A stretch of DNA of 64,000 nucleotides. Source: Phaeacidiphilus oryzae TH49 (GTDB lineage Bacteria; Actinomycetota; Actinomycetes; Streptomycetales; Streptomycetaceae). The notes beneath the pieces were generated by a model. It worked only from the letters and a program-made list of their open reading frames with translations, was not told the origin of the DNA and made no database searches. Both the position numbers and the translations under genes were made by a program. Of this stretch, positions 23,516 to 30,555 are shown one piece after another. The stretch covers positions 620,001 through 684,000 of the forward strand of contig NZ_JQMQ01000004.1 in assembly GCF_000744815.1 (NCBI RefSeq). Direction: 5' to 3'. Position 1 is the stretch's first letter. The number at the start of each line of letters is the position of its first letter.

Positions 23516-23527
23516 GGCGGTGTGCGC

Positions 23528-25576
23528 TCAGCCCGCCTCGCGGCGGAGGCCGGCGAGGAAGGCCGCGCCGTTCGGGGTGCCGACCCCGGTCGTGGTGTCG
23601 TAGCCCCGGACCGTCACCTGCTGGGTGTCCGCCCGGTTCTGGACGTCGAAGACGTCCACGCCGGGGCTGCTCCCCGAGCCGTCGGCGGGGAGGTAGGCGG
23701 CCCGGTCCGCCGCGGGGGTGTGCGGACCGAGCGGCAGGATGTCGTGCAGCGCCCGTGTTCCGGCCAGCCGGTACAGCACCGGGTCGAGGAAGCCGAACGG
23801 CGTCCGCCGGCCCTGCTGCGCGTCCGCGACCAGCCCGGCGACCAGCGGGCAGGCCAGGCTGGTGCCGGCGTTCGGCATGGTCGCGTACGGCCCCGGCCTG
23901 CCGTGGCTCTCGGTGGCGATGTAGCCGGTCAGCAGGCCGGTGTCCAGATCGGCGTCGGCGGCCAGATCGGGCACCGTCCGGCGGAGCACCGTCCGTCCGC
24001 CCACCCGGGCGCGGGCCATGGAGGCGGGGACGACGCCCTTCTGGTAGACGGGCTGCGGATAGCCGGACGCGGCTCCGCCGCCGCTCCCGCTGACCCCCAG
24101 GTCGGACCACCGGCCGGCGTCGAGGGTGGCCGCATCGCTGGACCAGCCGGTCTCGAAGACCCGCCCGCCCGTCCTGGCGAGGCCGAGGCTGGTGCCGCCG
24201 ACGGTCACCGCGTAGGGGTCGGCGGAGGTCGCGGTGATGCCGGGGGTGTCGCCCGAGGCGAAGTACATCCCCACGCCCTCCGCGGCCCCCCGCACGTCGA
24301 GTGCGTGGACGGTCTGTGCCGGCACCGAACCCTCGGGGATCTGCCAGGAGTTCGACTCGATCGAGGCCAGCGGGCGGCGGCCGTCCGCGGTGAGGACGTG
24401 CATCGCCGCGTTGAGCAGCGCCTGGTTCTCGTCGCAGCCGCCTCCGACCACCATCAGCTGCGTGGCGCCCGGGGCCATCGCGTACACGGCCTCGGAGTCC
24501 ATCTCCGCCTCGTCCTCGTAGGCGGCGGTCCGGGCCGAGCGCGCGGAGGGGGTGGCGCACGCCCCGGCCTGGACGATCCTCAGCTGGGCGGGGTTCGGCC
24601 TGGGCAGGTGGTTGCGGGCGGCGTACTCGGTCAGGGTCCGGAACATCGCGGTGGGGGTCTCGTCCTCGATCAGCGCGACGGTCTGGCCCCGGCCGGTGTC
24701 CGTCCGGGTGGCACCGTAGGCGGCGCGGATCTGTGCGGCGGAGTACCCGCAGATCGGCAGGGAGGCCTCGGCCAGCCCCCGGTAGCGCGGACGGACGGCA
24801 TGCCGGTACCGGCCCCAATAGGGGGAGCAGGCGGGCGACTTGGCGGTGTGCGCGGCGCGGACGGCCGGGGCCGGGGCGTGCGGGGCCGCCGCGCGAGAGA
24901 CCGCCGCGCGGGGCATCGCCGCTTTCGGGACGCCCGCCGGGACGCTGCCGAGGCCGGTCACGCCGATCACGTCCGGCAGCAGCCCCGTCGGCAGCGAGAC
25001 CTCGCGGTCGTTGGCGGACACCGTCCGGGACCCGCCGTCGGCGCCGCTGATCCGGTACCGGTCGATCCGCACCCGCAGGGCGGCCTCCACCGTCGCCACC
25101 GGGCCGGTCGCCGACACGTAGTCACGGCCCGGGTCGGTGCGCACCTGGGTGAGACCGCTGTGCCGCAGCCAGTCGGCGACCGCCGCGGCCCGGGCCAGGG
25201 AGGGGCCGAACCGCGCGGTGTAGGCGGCGGGGCTGAGGTAGCGGTGGAAGGCCGGGGTCCCCGGGGTGGCCGCGGCGGTGGCGAAGGCCTCCGCGCCGGC
25301 CAGGTCCGGCCGCAGCCACACCTGGAAGGTCATCGGCCGGTCGGCCGGGGCGGCGCCGGTGACCGTCGCGGCGGCGGACCGCACGGCGGGGGAGACGCTG
25401 CCGGGCAGCGGAGTCGTCCCCGGGGCGGTCGCCGTTTTCCCAGCGGCCCCGGAGACCCCCGTCAGACCCAGCGCCAGCGCGAAGACCCCGCAGCAGGCCA
25501 GCACGGTGTCGCGAGCGCGACCCCGATCCCTCTTCGCCGACTTCCCCGACTTTCTCGACTTCCTCGACGCGATCAC
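23528..25576 (-). CDS. secreted S53 (sedolisin/kumamolisin-type) serine-carboxyl peptidase
   Basis: A 682-residue preproprotein. A basic N-terminus and a hydrophobic segment (VLACCGVFALALGLTGVSG) form the signal. An inhibitory prodomain follows (AFHRYLSPAAYTARFGPS). In the catalytic domain, Glu356 and Asp360 lie in EDEAEMDSEAVY, and the nucleophile is Ser573 in AGTSLACP. The C-terminal DTTTGVGTPNG matches the calcium site of sedolisins. These acid-active proteases digest extracellular protein and self-activate by removing the prodomain. GTG 25576 has GGGGAG seven bases upstream. It faces the peptide cassette but is separated by a terminator. Confidence 0.9.
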   Translation of the reverse strand: MIASRKSRKSGKSAKRDRGRARDTVLACCGVFALALGLTGVSGAAGKTATAPGTTPLPGSVSPAVRSAAATVTGAAPADRPMTFQVWLRPDLAGAEAFATAAATPGTPAFHRYLSPAAYTARFGPSLARAAAVADWLRHSGLTQVRTDPGRDYVSATGPVATVEAALRVRIDRYRISGADGGSRTVSANDREVSLPTGLLPDVIGVTGLGSVPAGVPKAAMPRAAVSRAAAPHAPAPAVRAAHTAKSPACSPYWGRYRHAVRPRYRGLAEASLPICGYSAAQIRAAYGATRTDTGRGQTVALIEDETPTAMFRTLTEYAARNHLPRPNPAQLRIVQAGACATPSARSARTAAYEDEAEMDSEAVYAMAPGATQLMVVGGGCDENQALLNAAMHVLTADGRRPLASIESNSWQIPEGSVPAQTVHALDVRGAAEGVGMYFASGDTPGITATSADPYAVTVGGTSLGLARTGGRVFETGWSSDAATLDAGRWSDLGVSGSGGGAASGYPQPVYQKGVVPASMARARVGGRTVLRRTVPDLAADADLDTGLLTGYIATESHGRPGPYATMPNAGTSLACPLVAGLVADAQQGRRTPFGFLDPVLYRLAGTRALHDILPLGPHTPAADRAAYLPADGSGSSPGVDVFDVQNRADTQQVTVRGYDTTTGVGTPNGAAFLAGLRREAG

Positions 25577-25741
25577 GCGACCACTCCCCGTCCGGTAAGG
25601 CGTCCGCCGACACTTCCCCCACATCGGCCGAGCGCCATCATGCCGTCCGGTCCCCGCGTCGCCGGGGGCGACACGAGGGTTTTCTCCCCGGCTGGAATGA
25701 TGGCCGAAAGCGCCGGTGGGGCGCGTGCGGCGGAGGAACGC

Positions 25742-26536
25742 GTGGATCGGTTGGTGGTGGCCCGGGCGGCCCGGCCCGAGGACGGTGGGTGCCGGCATCT
25801 GCTGGTGTGGCGGGCGGGGCCGGGCTGGCGGATGGTCAGCAGCGCGATCCTGGGCGGCGGCATCGGCTCCCGCCGATGGGTGCTGAACGCCCAGGTCCGC
25901 CCCGGCTATGCGCGGATGGACCCGGACCGCCATCTCCAGGAGCTCGCCGACGCACAGGAGTTGACCGGTCCCGGCGTCGGCCTGATGACCGCGGCCCAGG
26001 TGGACGACGTGGCCTGGGCGGAGGACCACGGCGTCACCGCGGTGGTGACGGCCGGCATCGGCGTGCCGGCCTGGGCGGCGGAGGCCGTCGCGGGTGGGGA
26101 GGCGGGCCCGGTCGCGCCCCCGCGCGAAGCCGCCGCCGCCGTCCCCGCCTACCGGCCCGGCACGATCAACATCCTGGTCGCTGTCCCGGCGGCGATCCCG
26201 GACGCGGGCCTGGTCAACCTGCTGGCCACGGCGACCGAGGCCAAGGTGCAGGCGCTCCTCGACGCCGGCTACGACTGTTCCGGGACCCCCTCGGACGCCG
26301 TCTGCGTGGCGGTGCGCGAACCCGGCCCCGGTACTCCGGCCGACGCCTTCGGCGGCCCCCGCTCGACCTGGGGGACCCGTCTGGCGCGGGCGGTGCACGC
26401 CGCCGTCCGGCTCGGCGCCGAGCGCGACCGCGCCCGGCGCGCCCAGGGCCCGCCCATGGTCCATGCCGAGCCCGGCCCCTCCTGCGCGCTTGACGACGTG
26501 GGCGCTCGGCTGTCGGCGTACCGGCCCGCCGGCTAG
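25742..26536 (+). CDS. cbiZ: adenosylcobinamide amidohydrolase CbiZ
   Basis: A 264-residue protein of the CbiZ family, which cleaves the aminopropanol side chain of adenosylcobinamide to adenosylcobyric acid so that salvaged corrinoids can re-enter B12 synthesis. Family signatures are VLNAQVRPGY, GPGVGLMTAAQV, VTAGIGVPAWA, PGTINILV and ATEAKVQALLDAGYDCSGTP. GTG 25742 is chosen because GGAGGA is five bases upstream; ATG 25697 would add 15 residues with a weak site. No other cobalamin genes or B12 riboswitch are visible here. Its 3' end overlaps the convergent Hsp regulator by 4 bp. Confidence 0.9.
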   Translation: MDRLVVARAARPEDGGCRHLLVWRAGPGWRMVSSAILGGGIGSRRWVLNAQVRPGYARMDPDRHLQELADAQELTGPGVGLMTAAQVDDVAWAEDHGVTAVVTAGIGVPAWAAEAVAGGEAGPVAPPREAAAAVPAYRPGTINILVAVPAAIPDAGLVNLLATATEAKVQALLDAGYDCSGTPSDAVCVAVREPGPGTPADAFGGPRSTWGTRLARAVHAAVRLGAERDRARRAQGPPMVHAEPGPSCALDDVGARLSAYRPAG

Positions 26537-27144
26537 GAGCCTGGCTGAACCCCCGGCTGGCCTCGGCGCCGGTCGTTGCTGTCCTGCCGCAGCCGGTCGG
26601 TCTGGCGGGTGAGGCGGTCGATCCGGTCGGAGAGGTCGGACTCGTCCGCGGTCAGATGCTCCTGGGCGCTGTTGATCGGGCCGATCAGGTCGGCGGCGTC
26701 GTCGCCGCCGAGCGCCCCGGCGAGGGCGTCCCGGGTGGCCGGCGGGAGCTCGGAGACCGCGGTGATCTGGCCGGCGAGCTGACGCAGATCGGCGGCGTTG
26801 TCCCGGGCCCAGGCGGTGACGGCGCGGTCGGCGGCGCGGCGGTCGCGGGTCTCGCGGACCCGCTCCTCCCGGGTGGTCCCGGGGGAGCCGGGCCGGAGCC
26901 GCAGGTAGCGGCGTTCGGCGGCCTGCCGGCTGGCGACGCCGAGTGGGGGAGCGAGGTCGGCCCAACTGGCACCTGCCGACCGGGCGGCCTCGATCAGCTC
27001 CGCCTCCCACCCGGTGAGCTGTTCGCGCAGCCGGCGCAGGCTCTGCAGCGCGTCCAGCGCCCGGGCGGAGTCGCCGGCGGGGAGCGCCGCCTCGATCGCC
27101 GCCAGGGACTCCCGGGCGGTGGGGAACTCCGGCTGCGCGGTCAC
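26533..27144 (-). CDS. Hsp18 transcriptional regulator-like protein
   Basis: A 203-residue protein with a helix-turn-helix region (SWADLAPPLGVASRQAAERRY) and a long charged C-terminal coiled-coil (DESDLSDRIDRLTRQTDRLRQ). This architecture is annotated in Streptomyces as a regulator next to hsp18/hsp20, and an hsp20 gene is indeed divergent, 128 bp away. GTG 27144 is preferred over GTG 27153 because GCGAGG lies eight bases upstream of it. It probably represses hsp20, either through heat-sensitive binding or through a partner. Confidence 0.8.
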   Translation of the reverse strand: MTAQPEFPTARESLAAIEAALPAGDSARALDALQSLRRLREQLTGWEAELIEAARSAGASWADLAPPLGVASRQAAERRYLRLRPGSPGTTREERVRETRDRRAADRAVTAWARDNAADLRQLAGQITAVSELPPATRDALAGALGGDDAADLIGPINSAQEHLTADESDLSDRIDRLTRQTDRLRQDSNDRRRGQPGVQPGS

Positions 27145-27175
27145 AGGCCACACCTCGCATCCTCGTCGTCCGGTT

Positions 27176-27218
27176 GATGACCCGGAGATTTGTCATCGGT
27201 TCGACGACATGCTACAAC
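27176..27218 (+). promoter_or_regulatory. hsp20 promoter with overlapping dyad
   Basis: TTGTCA (27190-27195) and TACAAC (27213-27218) are separated by 17 bp and form a good promoter. The -35 is buried in the right arm of an inverted repeat, GATGAC (27176-27181) with GTCATC (27192-27197). A repressor there would block RNA polymerase; the divergent regulator is the candidate. Confidence 0.65.
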
Positions 27219-27272
27219 AGCAGCAGACAGCAGCGCATGAGCAGCCACCTGAACAAGAGGAGGTGTTCGACC

Positions 27273-27713
27273 ATGCTGATGCGCACCGACCCCTTCCGCG
27301 AGTTCGACCGCCTGACCCAGCAGTTGCTGGGCGGCCCCTCCGGCACCTGGTCCCGGCCGACGGCGATGCCGCTGGACGCGTGGCGCGAGAAGGACGAGTA
27401 CGTCATCGCCTGCGACATCCCGGGGGTGGACCCCGAGGCGATCGACATCGACGTCGAACGCAACATGCTCACCGTCAAGGCCGAGCGCCGGCCGACCGCC
27501 AGGAGCGACGAGGCGCAGCCGGAACTCTCCGAGCGGCCACTGGGCGTCTTCTCCCGCCAGATCATGCTGGCCGACACCCTCGACACCGAGCGCATCAGTG
27601 CCGACTACCACGCCGGCGTCCTCACGCTGCGGATCCCCATCGCCGAGCGGGCCAAGCCGCGCAAGATCTCCATCAACGCCGGGGAGACCGGCCGCCGGGA
27701 GATCACCGGCTAG
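27273..27713 (+). CDS. hsp20: Hsp20/alpha-crystallin small heat-shock protein
   Basis: A 146-residue small heat-shock chaperone. The alpha-crystallin domain runs from about residue 38 to 135 with EKDEYVIACDIPGVDPEAI, NMLTVKAERR and the terminal ADYHAGVLTLRIPIAE, including the A-x-x-x-x-G-V-L-T-L strand. The C-terminal ISI (KISINAGE) is the I-x-I motif used in oligomer assembly. It holds unfolding proteins in the cytoplasm without ATP. ATG 27273 follows AAGAGGAGG. It is regulated by the divergent gene through the dyad at 27176. Confidence 0.95.
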   Translation: MLMRTDPFREFDRLTQQLLGGPSGTWSRPTAMPLDAWREKDEYVIACDIPGVDPEAIDIDVERNMLTVKAERRPTARSDEAQPELSERPLGVFSRQIMLADTLDTERISADYHAGVLTLRIPIAERAKPRKISINAGETGRREITG

Positions 27714-28026
27714 GGGCCGCGGCCGCCTGGTCACGGGGCTGGCCGGGCAGGGTGGAGACGACCCCCTGTCCGCTCCGCCCGGCCCGCCCCGGCTCGATCC
27801 GCCGCCGCGCCTGCCGCATGCCGCCTTCGCGCCACTGCGGGCGAGGACCGCGTGCGAGCACCGCGTGCGAGCCCGCCACTGGCGGCCACTGCCCGCCGCC
27901 ATCGGCCGCTGCCGGCCGATCGCCTCCGGCGCAGCGCCCCGTGCCCTCCGTGCCCTCGGCACCCGGACCACCGACCCCTTACCGTCCCCTACCGCCAGAC
28001 ACCCCAGAAAGGGCATCCCCCTACCG
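27714..28026. other. 313-bp intergenic region
   Basis: No gene is seen. The only structure is a short direct repeat of GCGTGCGAGC around 27850-27870. Base composition stays high-GC, and no clear promoter boxes were found before DUF2267. Confidence 0.5.
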
Positions 28027-28452
28027 ATGCGTGCCACCCCTGCCCCCACGCTCAGCACCGACTACGTCCAGATGCTGGAGATGATCCGCTACCGCGGCGC
28101 CTTCCCGACCCGGGAGCGTGCCCAGCAGGCGGTCGAGAACGTCCTCGGCGCCCTCGGACGCCGCCTCTCCGGCGAGGAGCGCGTCGACCTCGCCGCCTGC
28201 CTGCCGCGCGAGGCAGCCCGCGTCCTCGCCGCCCAGATCCCGGAGCCGGAGGCACTGACCGGTTGGGAGTTCGTCAAGGACCTCGCCGAGCGCACCGGCG
28301 GCGACCTGGCCCCCACCCGCTGGGAGGTCGGCTCGGTGCTCGGCGTCGTCGCCCGCATCGTCGGACCCGCCCTGCTCGGCCGCGTCCTCTCCCGCCTCCC
28401 CAACGGCTACGCCCTCCTCTTCGGCCAGGCCGAACTCACCCAGGCCGCGTGA
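28027..28452 (+). CDS. DUF2267 domain protein
   Basis: A 141-residue DUF2267 protein: MLEMIRYRGAFPTRERAQQA, then LGALGRRLSGEERVDLAACL and LPREAARVLAAQI. The fold is helical, with no catalytic residues known. DUF2267 genes in actinobacteria sit near hsp20, universal stress and redox genes, and the same is true here. ATG 28027 has AAAGGG at suitable distance. Function unknown. Confidence 0.85.
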   Translation: MRATPAPTLSTDYVQMLEMIRYRGAFPTRERAQQAVENVLGALGRRLSGEERVDLAACLPREAARVLAAQIPEPEALTGWEFVKDLAERTGGDLAPTRWEVGSVLGVVARIVGPALLGRVLSRLPNGYALLFGQAELTQAA

Positions 28453-28529
28453 CGGTTGACGCGGGCCGTCGGTGACGTGACCATGCGGGCAGCGGCCGAC
28501 AAGGACGCCGTCGACGAAGAGGAGCGGCC

Positions 28530-29411
28530 AGGCCCCAGCCCACCGTCCTGCTCTCCGGATTCGCCTTCACCGAGGCGCCGCGCTGGAGGGACGGGCGCCT
28601 CTGGTTCTCCGACTTCTACCAGGGCCGGGTCTTCTCGGCCGCCGAGGACGGCTCCGACCTGCGGGTGGAGGCGGTGGTCGAGGAGCAGCCCGGCGGCCTG
28701 GGCTGGCTGCCGGACGGCCGGCTGCTCATCGTGTCGATGCGCGACCAGCGGATCCTGCGCCGGGAGGCGGACGGAACCCTGGCCGTCCACGCCGACCTCG
28801 CCGGCCGGATGCTCGGCTATGCCAACGACATGGTGGTCGACGCCGCCGGCCGGGCCTGGGTGGGCGGCTTCGGCTACGACCTGATGGGCGGAGCCCCCCT
28901 CGCCCCCTCGGGCCTCCTCCGGGTCGACCCGGACGGGAGCGTCCGCGAGGTCGCCGACGACCTCTGGTTCCCCAACGGCATGGTGCTCACCCCGGACGGA
29001 ACCCTTCTGGTCAACGAGACCTTCGGCAACCGGATCAGTGCCTTCGCCGTGGACGCGGCCGGCGAGTTGGGCGACCGCCGCGTCTGGGCGCGGTTCGGCG
29101 ACCTCCCGGTCGAGCGGGAGTTCCTGAAGATGGTGCCGGAACTCGTGGTGAGCCCCGACGGCTGCTGCCTGGACGCCGAGGGCGCCCTGTGGATCGCCGA
29201 CGCCACCGGCGGGCGTCTCCTCCGGATCGCCGAGGGCGGGACGATCACCGAGGAGATCCGCCCGGGCACCAACGTCTACGCCTGCGCCCTGGGCGGCAGC
29301 GACGGCCGGACCCTCTTCGCCTGCGCGGCCCCCGACTTCTTCGAAGAGGCCCGCCGGGCCGCCCGCGAGGCCACCATCCTGTCCATCGAGGTCGCGGTGC
29401 CGGCGGCCTGA
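28530..29411 (+). CDS. SMP-30/gluconolactonase family protein with a defective start
   Basis: A six-bladed propeller lactonase-like protein. TEAPRWRDGRLWFSDF supplies the metal-binding Glu of blade one, NDMVVDAAGRAWVGGFGYD the Asn, and PDGCCLDAEGALWIADA the Asp that coordinate the divalent ion in SMP-30/gluconolactonases. The first blade is present only if reading starts near 28530, where the codon is AGG, placed five bases after GAGGAG. No ATG, GTG or TTG exists in this frame between an upstream TGA and GTG 28665, and starting there would remove the first blade. Either an ATG became AGG or a base is wrong. About 293 residues as drawn. Confidence 0.7.
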   Translation, partial: RPQPTVLLSGFAFTEAPRWRDGRLWFSDFYQGRVFSAAEDGSDLRVEAVVEEQPGGLGWLPDGRLLIVSMRDQRILRREADGTLAVHADLAGRMLGYANDMVVDAAGRAWVGGFGYDLMGGAPLAPSGLLRVDPDGSVREVADDLWFPNGMVLTPDGTLLVNETFGNRISAFAVDAAGELGDRRVWARFGDLPVEREFLKMVPELVVSPDGCCLDAEGALWIADATGGRLLRIAEGGTITEEIRPGTNVYACALGGSDGRTLFACAAPDFFEEARRAAREATILSIEVAVPAA

Positions 29412-29490
29412 CACGCCTTGGGCGTGGGCGGGCCACGGAACGCCCGCCCGTCCCACTCCCGCGCCTTCCGGCCCCCGTGCAGAACGAGCC

Positions 29491-29617
29491 GCTGGTAAAA
29501 GATGACTATTTTTGATCGGTAGGAAATTGTTCCTGATTAGGTAACGAGAGGCGTCTCCGCCTCTTCTGCGGCATGCGCGGATCCATGCTCGTGGTCGTTC
29601 CGGACGACAACGTCCGG
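29491..29617. other. AT-rich leader with three small hairpins before the His-rich gene
   Basis: Bases 29491-29545 are strikingly AT-rich (for example GACTATTTTTGATCG), a likely promoter. Three inverted repeats follow: AGGAA/TTCCT (29521-29534), GAGGCG/CGCCTC around TCTC (29548-29563), and CCGGACG/CGTCCGG around ACAA (29600-29617). The last two could form stable stems in the 5' leader of the next gene. Confidence 0.55.
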
Positions 29618-29663
29618 GACGTCAAGAGATCTCCGATCTCCCACGCAGAAAGGCCAGATTCCC

Positions 29664-29972
29664 ATGGCTCATTCGATGGTCCGGATCGCCCGGGCTGCCG
29701 CCGTCGCCGCCGTGGCCGGTGGCGCGCTCCTCGGCCTGGCGGGCACCGCCTCCGCCGCCGCCCCCGCCCACGAGGGCGGGCCGGTCGGCTTCTACCACCA
29801 CCACTGCCGCCACCACGAGGGCTTCCGCGACCACCGCTGGTACCAGGGCCGCCGCGACGACGACGACCGCTGGCGCCCCGCCTTCTCGGAGCACTCCGAG
29901 CACTCCGACCACTCCGAGCACGGGTACGGCGAGCACTTCGGATACGGCGAGCACGAGGGCTACCGGCGCTGA
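29664..29972 (+). CDS. small secreted histidine-rich protein
   Basis: A 102-residue exported protein. The N-terminal signal (MVRIARAAAVAAVAGGALLG) has an AXA site in TASAAA near residue 32. The mature chain of roughly 70 residues contains 13 His plus many Asp, Glu, Tyr and Arg: HHHCRHH, then RDDDDRW, then SEHSEHSDHSEH, then GYGEHFGYGEHEGY. It has one Cys. The repeated E-H and H-H pairs suggest surface metal binding (zinc, copper or nickel), though no homologue is recognised. ATG 29664 has GAAAGG upstream. A very long leader with hairpins precedes it. Confidence 0.75.
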   Translation: MAHSMVRIARAAAVAAVAGGALLGLAGTASAAAPAHEGGPVGFYHHHCRHHEGFRDHRWYQGRRDDDDRWRPAFSEHSEHSDHSEHGYGEHFGYGEHEGYRR

Positions 29973-29995
29973 CGGCCTGCTGAGGACGCCGACAG

Positions 29996-30044
29996 CGGCT
30001 CCGGCCCCGGCCCCCGTGGACAACGGGGGCCGGGGCCGGAGCCG
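29996..30044. terminator. very strong bidirectional terminator, 22-bp stem
   Basis: The left arm 29996-30017 and right arm 30023-30044 are perfectly complementary over 22 bp (starting CGGCTCCGGCCCCGG) with the 5-base loop GGACA. It lies between the convergent His-rich protein and DUF5133 genes. Confidence 0.9.
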
Positions 30045-30051
30045 TTCGCCC

Positions 30052-30297
30052 CTACCGGCCGATTCCCTCCCCGCGCCTGCGCTCCCAAGGGAGCACCGCC
30101 CCGCGCTGATGCCGCGCCGCGGCGAGGGCCACGTCGATGTCGGTGGTGCCGGCGGCCTCGCACAGGCTGCAGGCGGCCTCGTCGAGTCGGCGCCGGGCCT
30201 CGCCTCCACCGTGCACCGCATTCTGCAGTCGCAGTTCCTCGTACTGGGCAGCCAGGCCGAACAGGCTGCGCGCGCTCACCATCAGAACCTCCGGCAT
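30052..30297 (-). CDS. DUF5133 protein
   Basis: An 81-residue protein matching DUF5133 of Streptomyces: LFGLAAQYEELRLQNAV, RRLDEAACSLCEAAGTTDID and VALAAARHQ. The family is small, cytoplasmic and uncharacterised, often linked to regulatory or stress loci. ATG 30297 fits the family N-terminus. An upstream GTG 30339 with GGAAGG about ten bases away is a real alternative, giving 95 residues. Confidence 0.75.
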   Translation of the reverse strand: MPEVLMVSARSLFGLAAQYEELRLQNAVHGGGEARRRLDEAACSLCEAAGTTDIDVALAAARHQRGAVLPWERRRGEGIGR

Positions 30298-30555
30298 TCG
30301 GTTGCGGTGGAATCCGATTCCGGCCATCTGCCCGTTCACCGCGGCCCTATCCTTCCGCCTCCGGTATTAATCCGAATGGCGCATGCCGCCGGCATTCACT
30401 CACCGCAGCGGCATTCCGCCGGCGGCGCGAACCTGCCCGGGCGGCGAGATCGCCGATGTCCCCTCGGAGGGAACCGGGCGGCTGCAAGAATCGTCGCAGC
30501 AGGCGACGGCTGTCCCAGCAGAACTCCGAGCAGGCGGATGGTAGGTGGTGGGGGG

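Noticed and set aside
23424-24818. Long minus-strand frame overlapping the S53 gene
   Set aside because: Low-complexity Arg/Pro/Gly translation typical of a wrong frame in GC-rich DNA.
23528-25576. S53 peptidase as part of the peptide cassette
   Set aside because: It is on the opposite strand and separated by a perfect 13-bp-stem terminator; I treat the proximity as unproven.
25577-25741. Possible cobalamin riboswitch before cbiZ
   Set aside because: The space is too short and I find no GCCACTG B12-box or the expected stems; only a small GTCGCC/GGCGAC hairpin is present.
23522-26536. Thousand-codon open frame on the plus strand running into cbiZ
   Set aside because: Bases 23528-25576 are the S53 gene on the minus strand with all catalytic motifs; only the part from 25742 is CbiZ.
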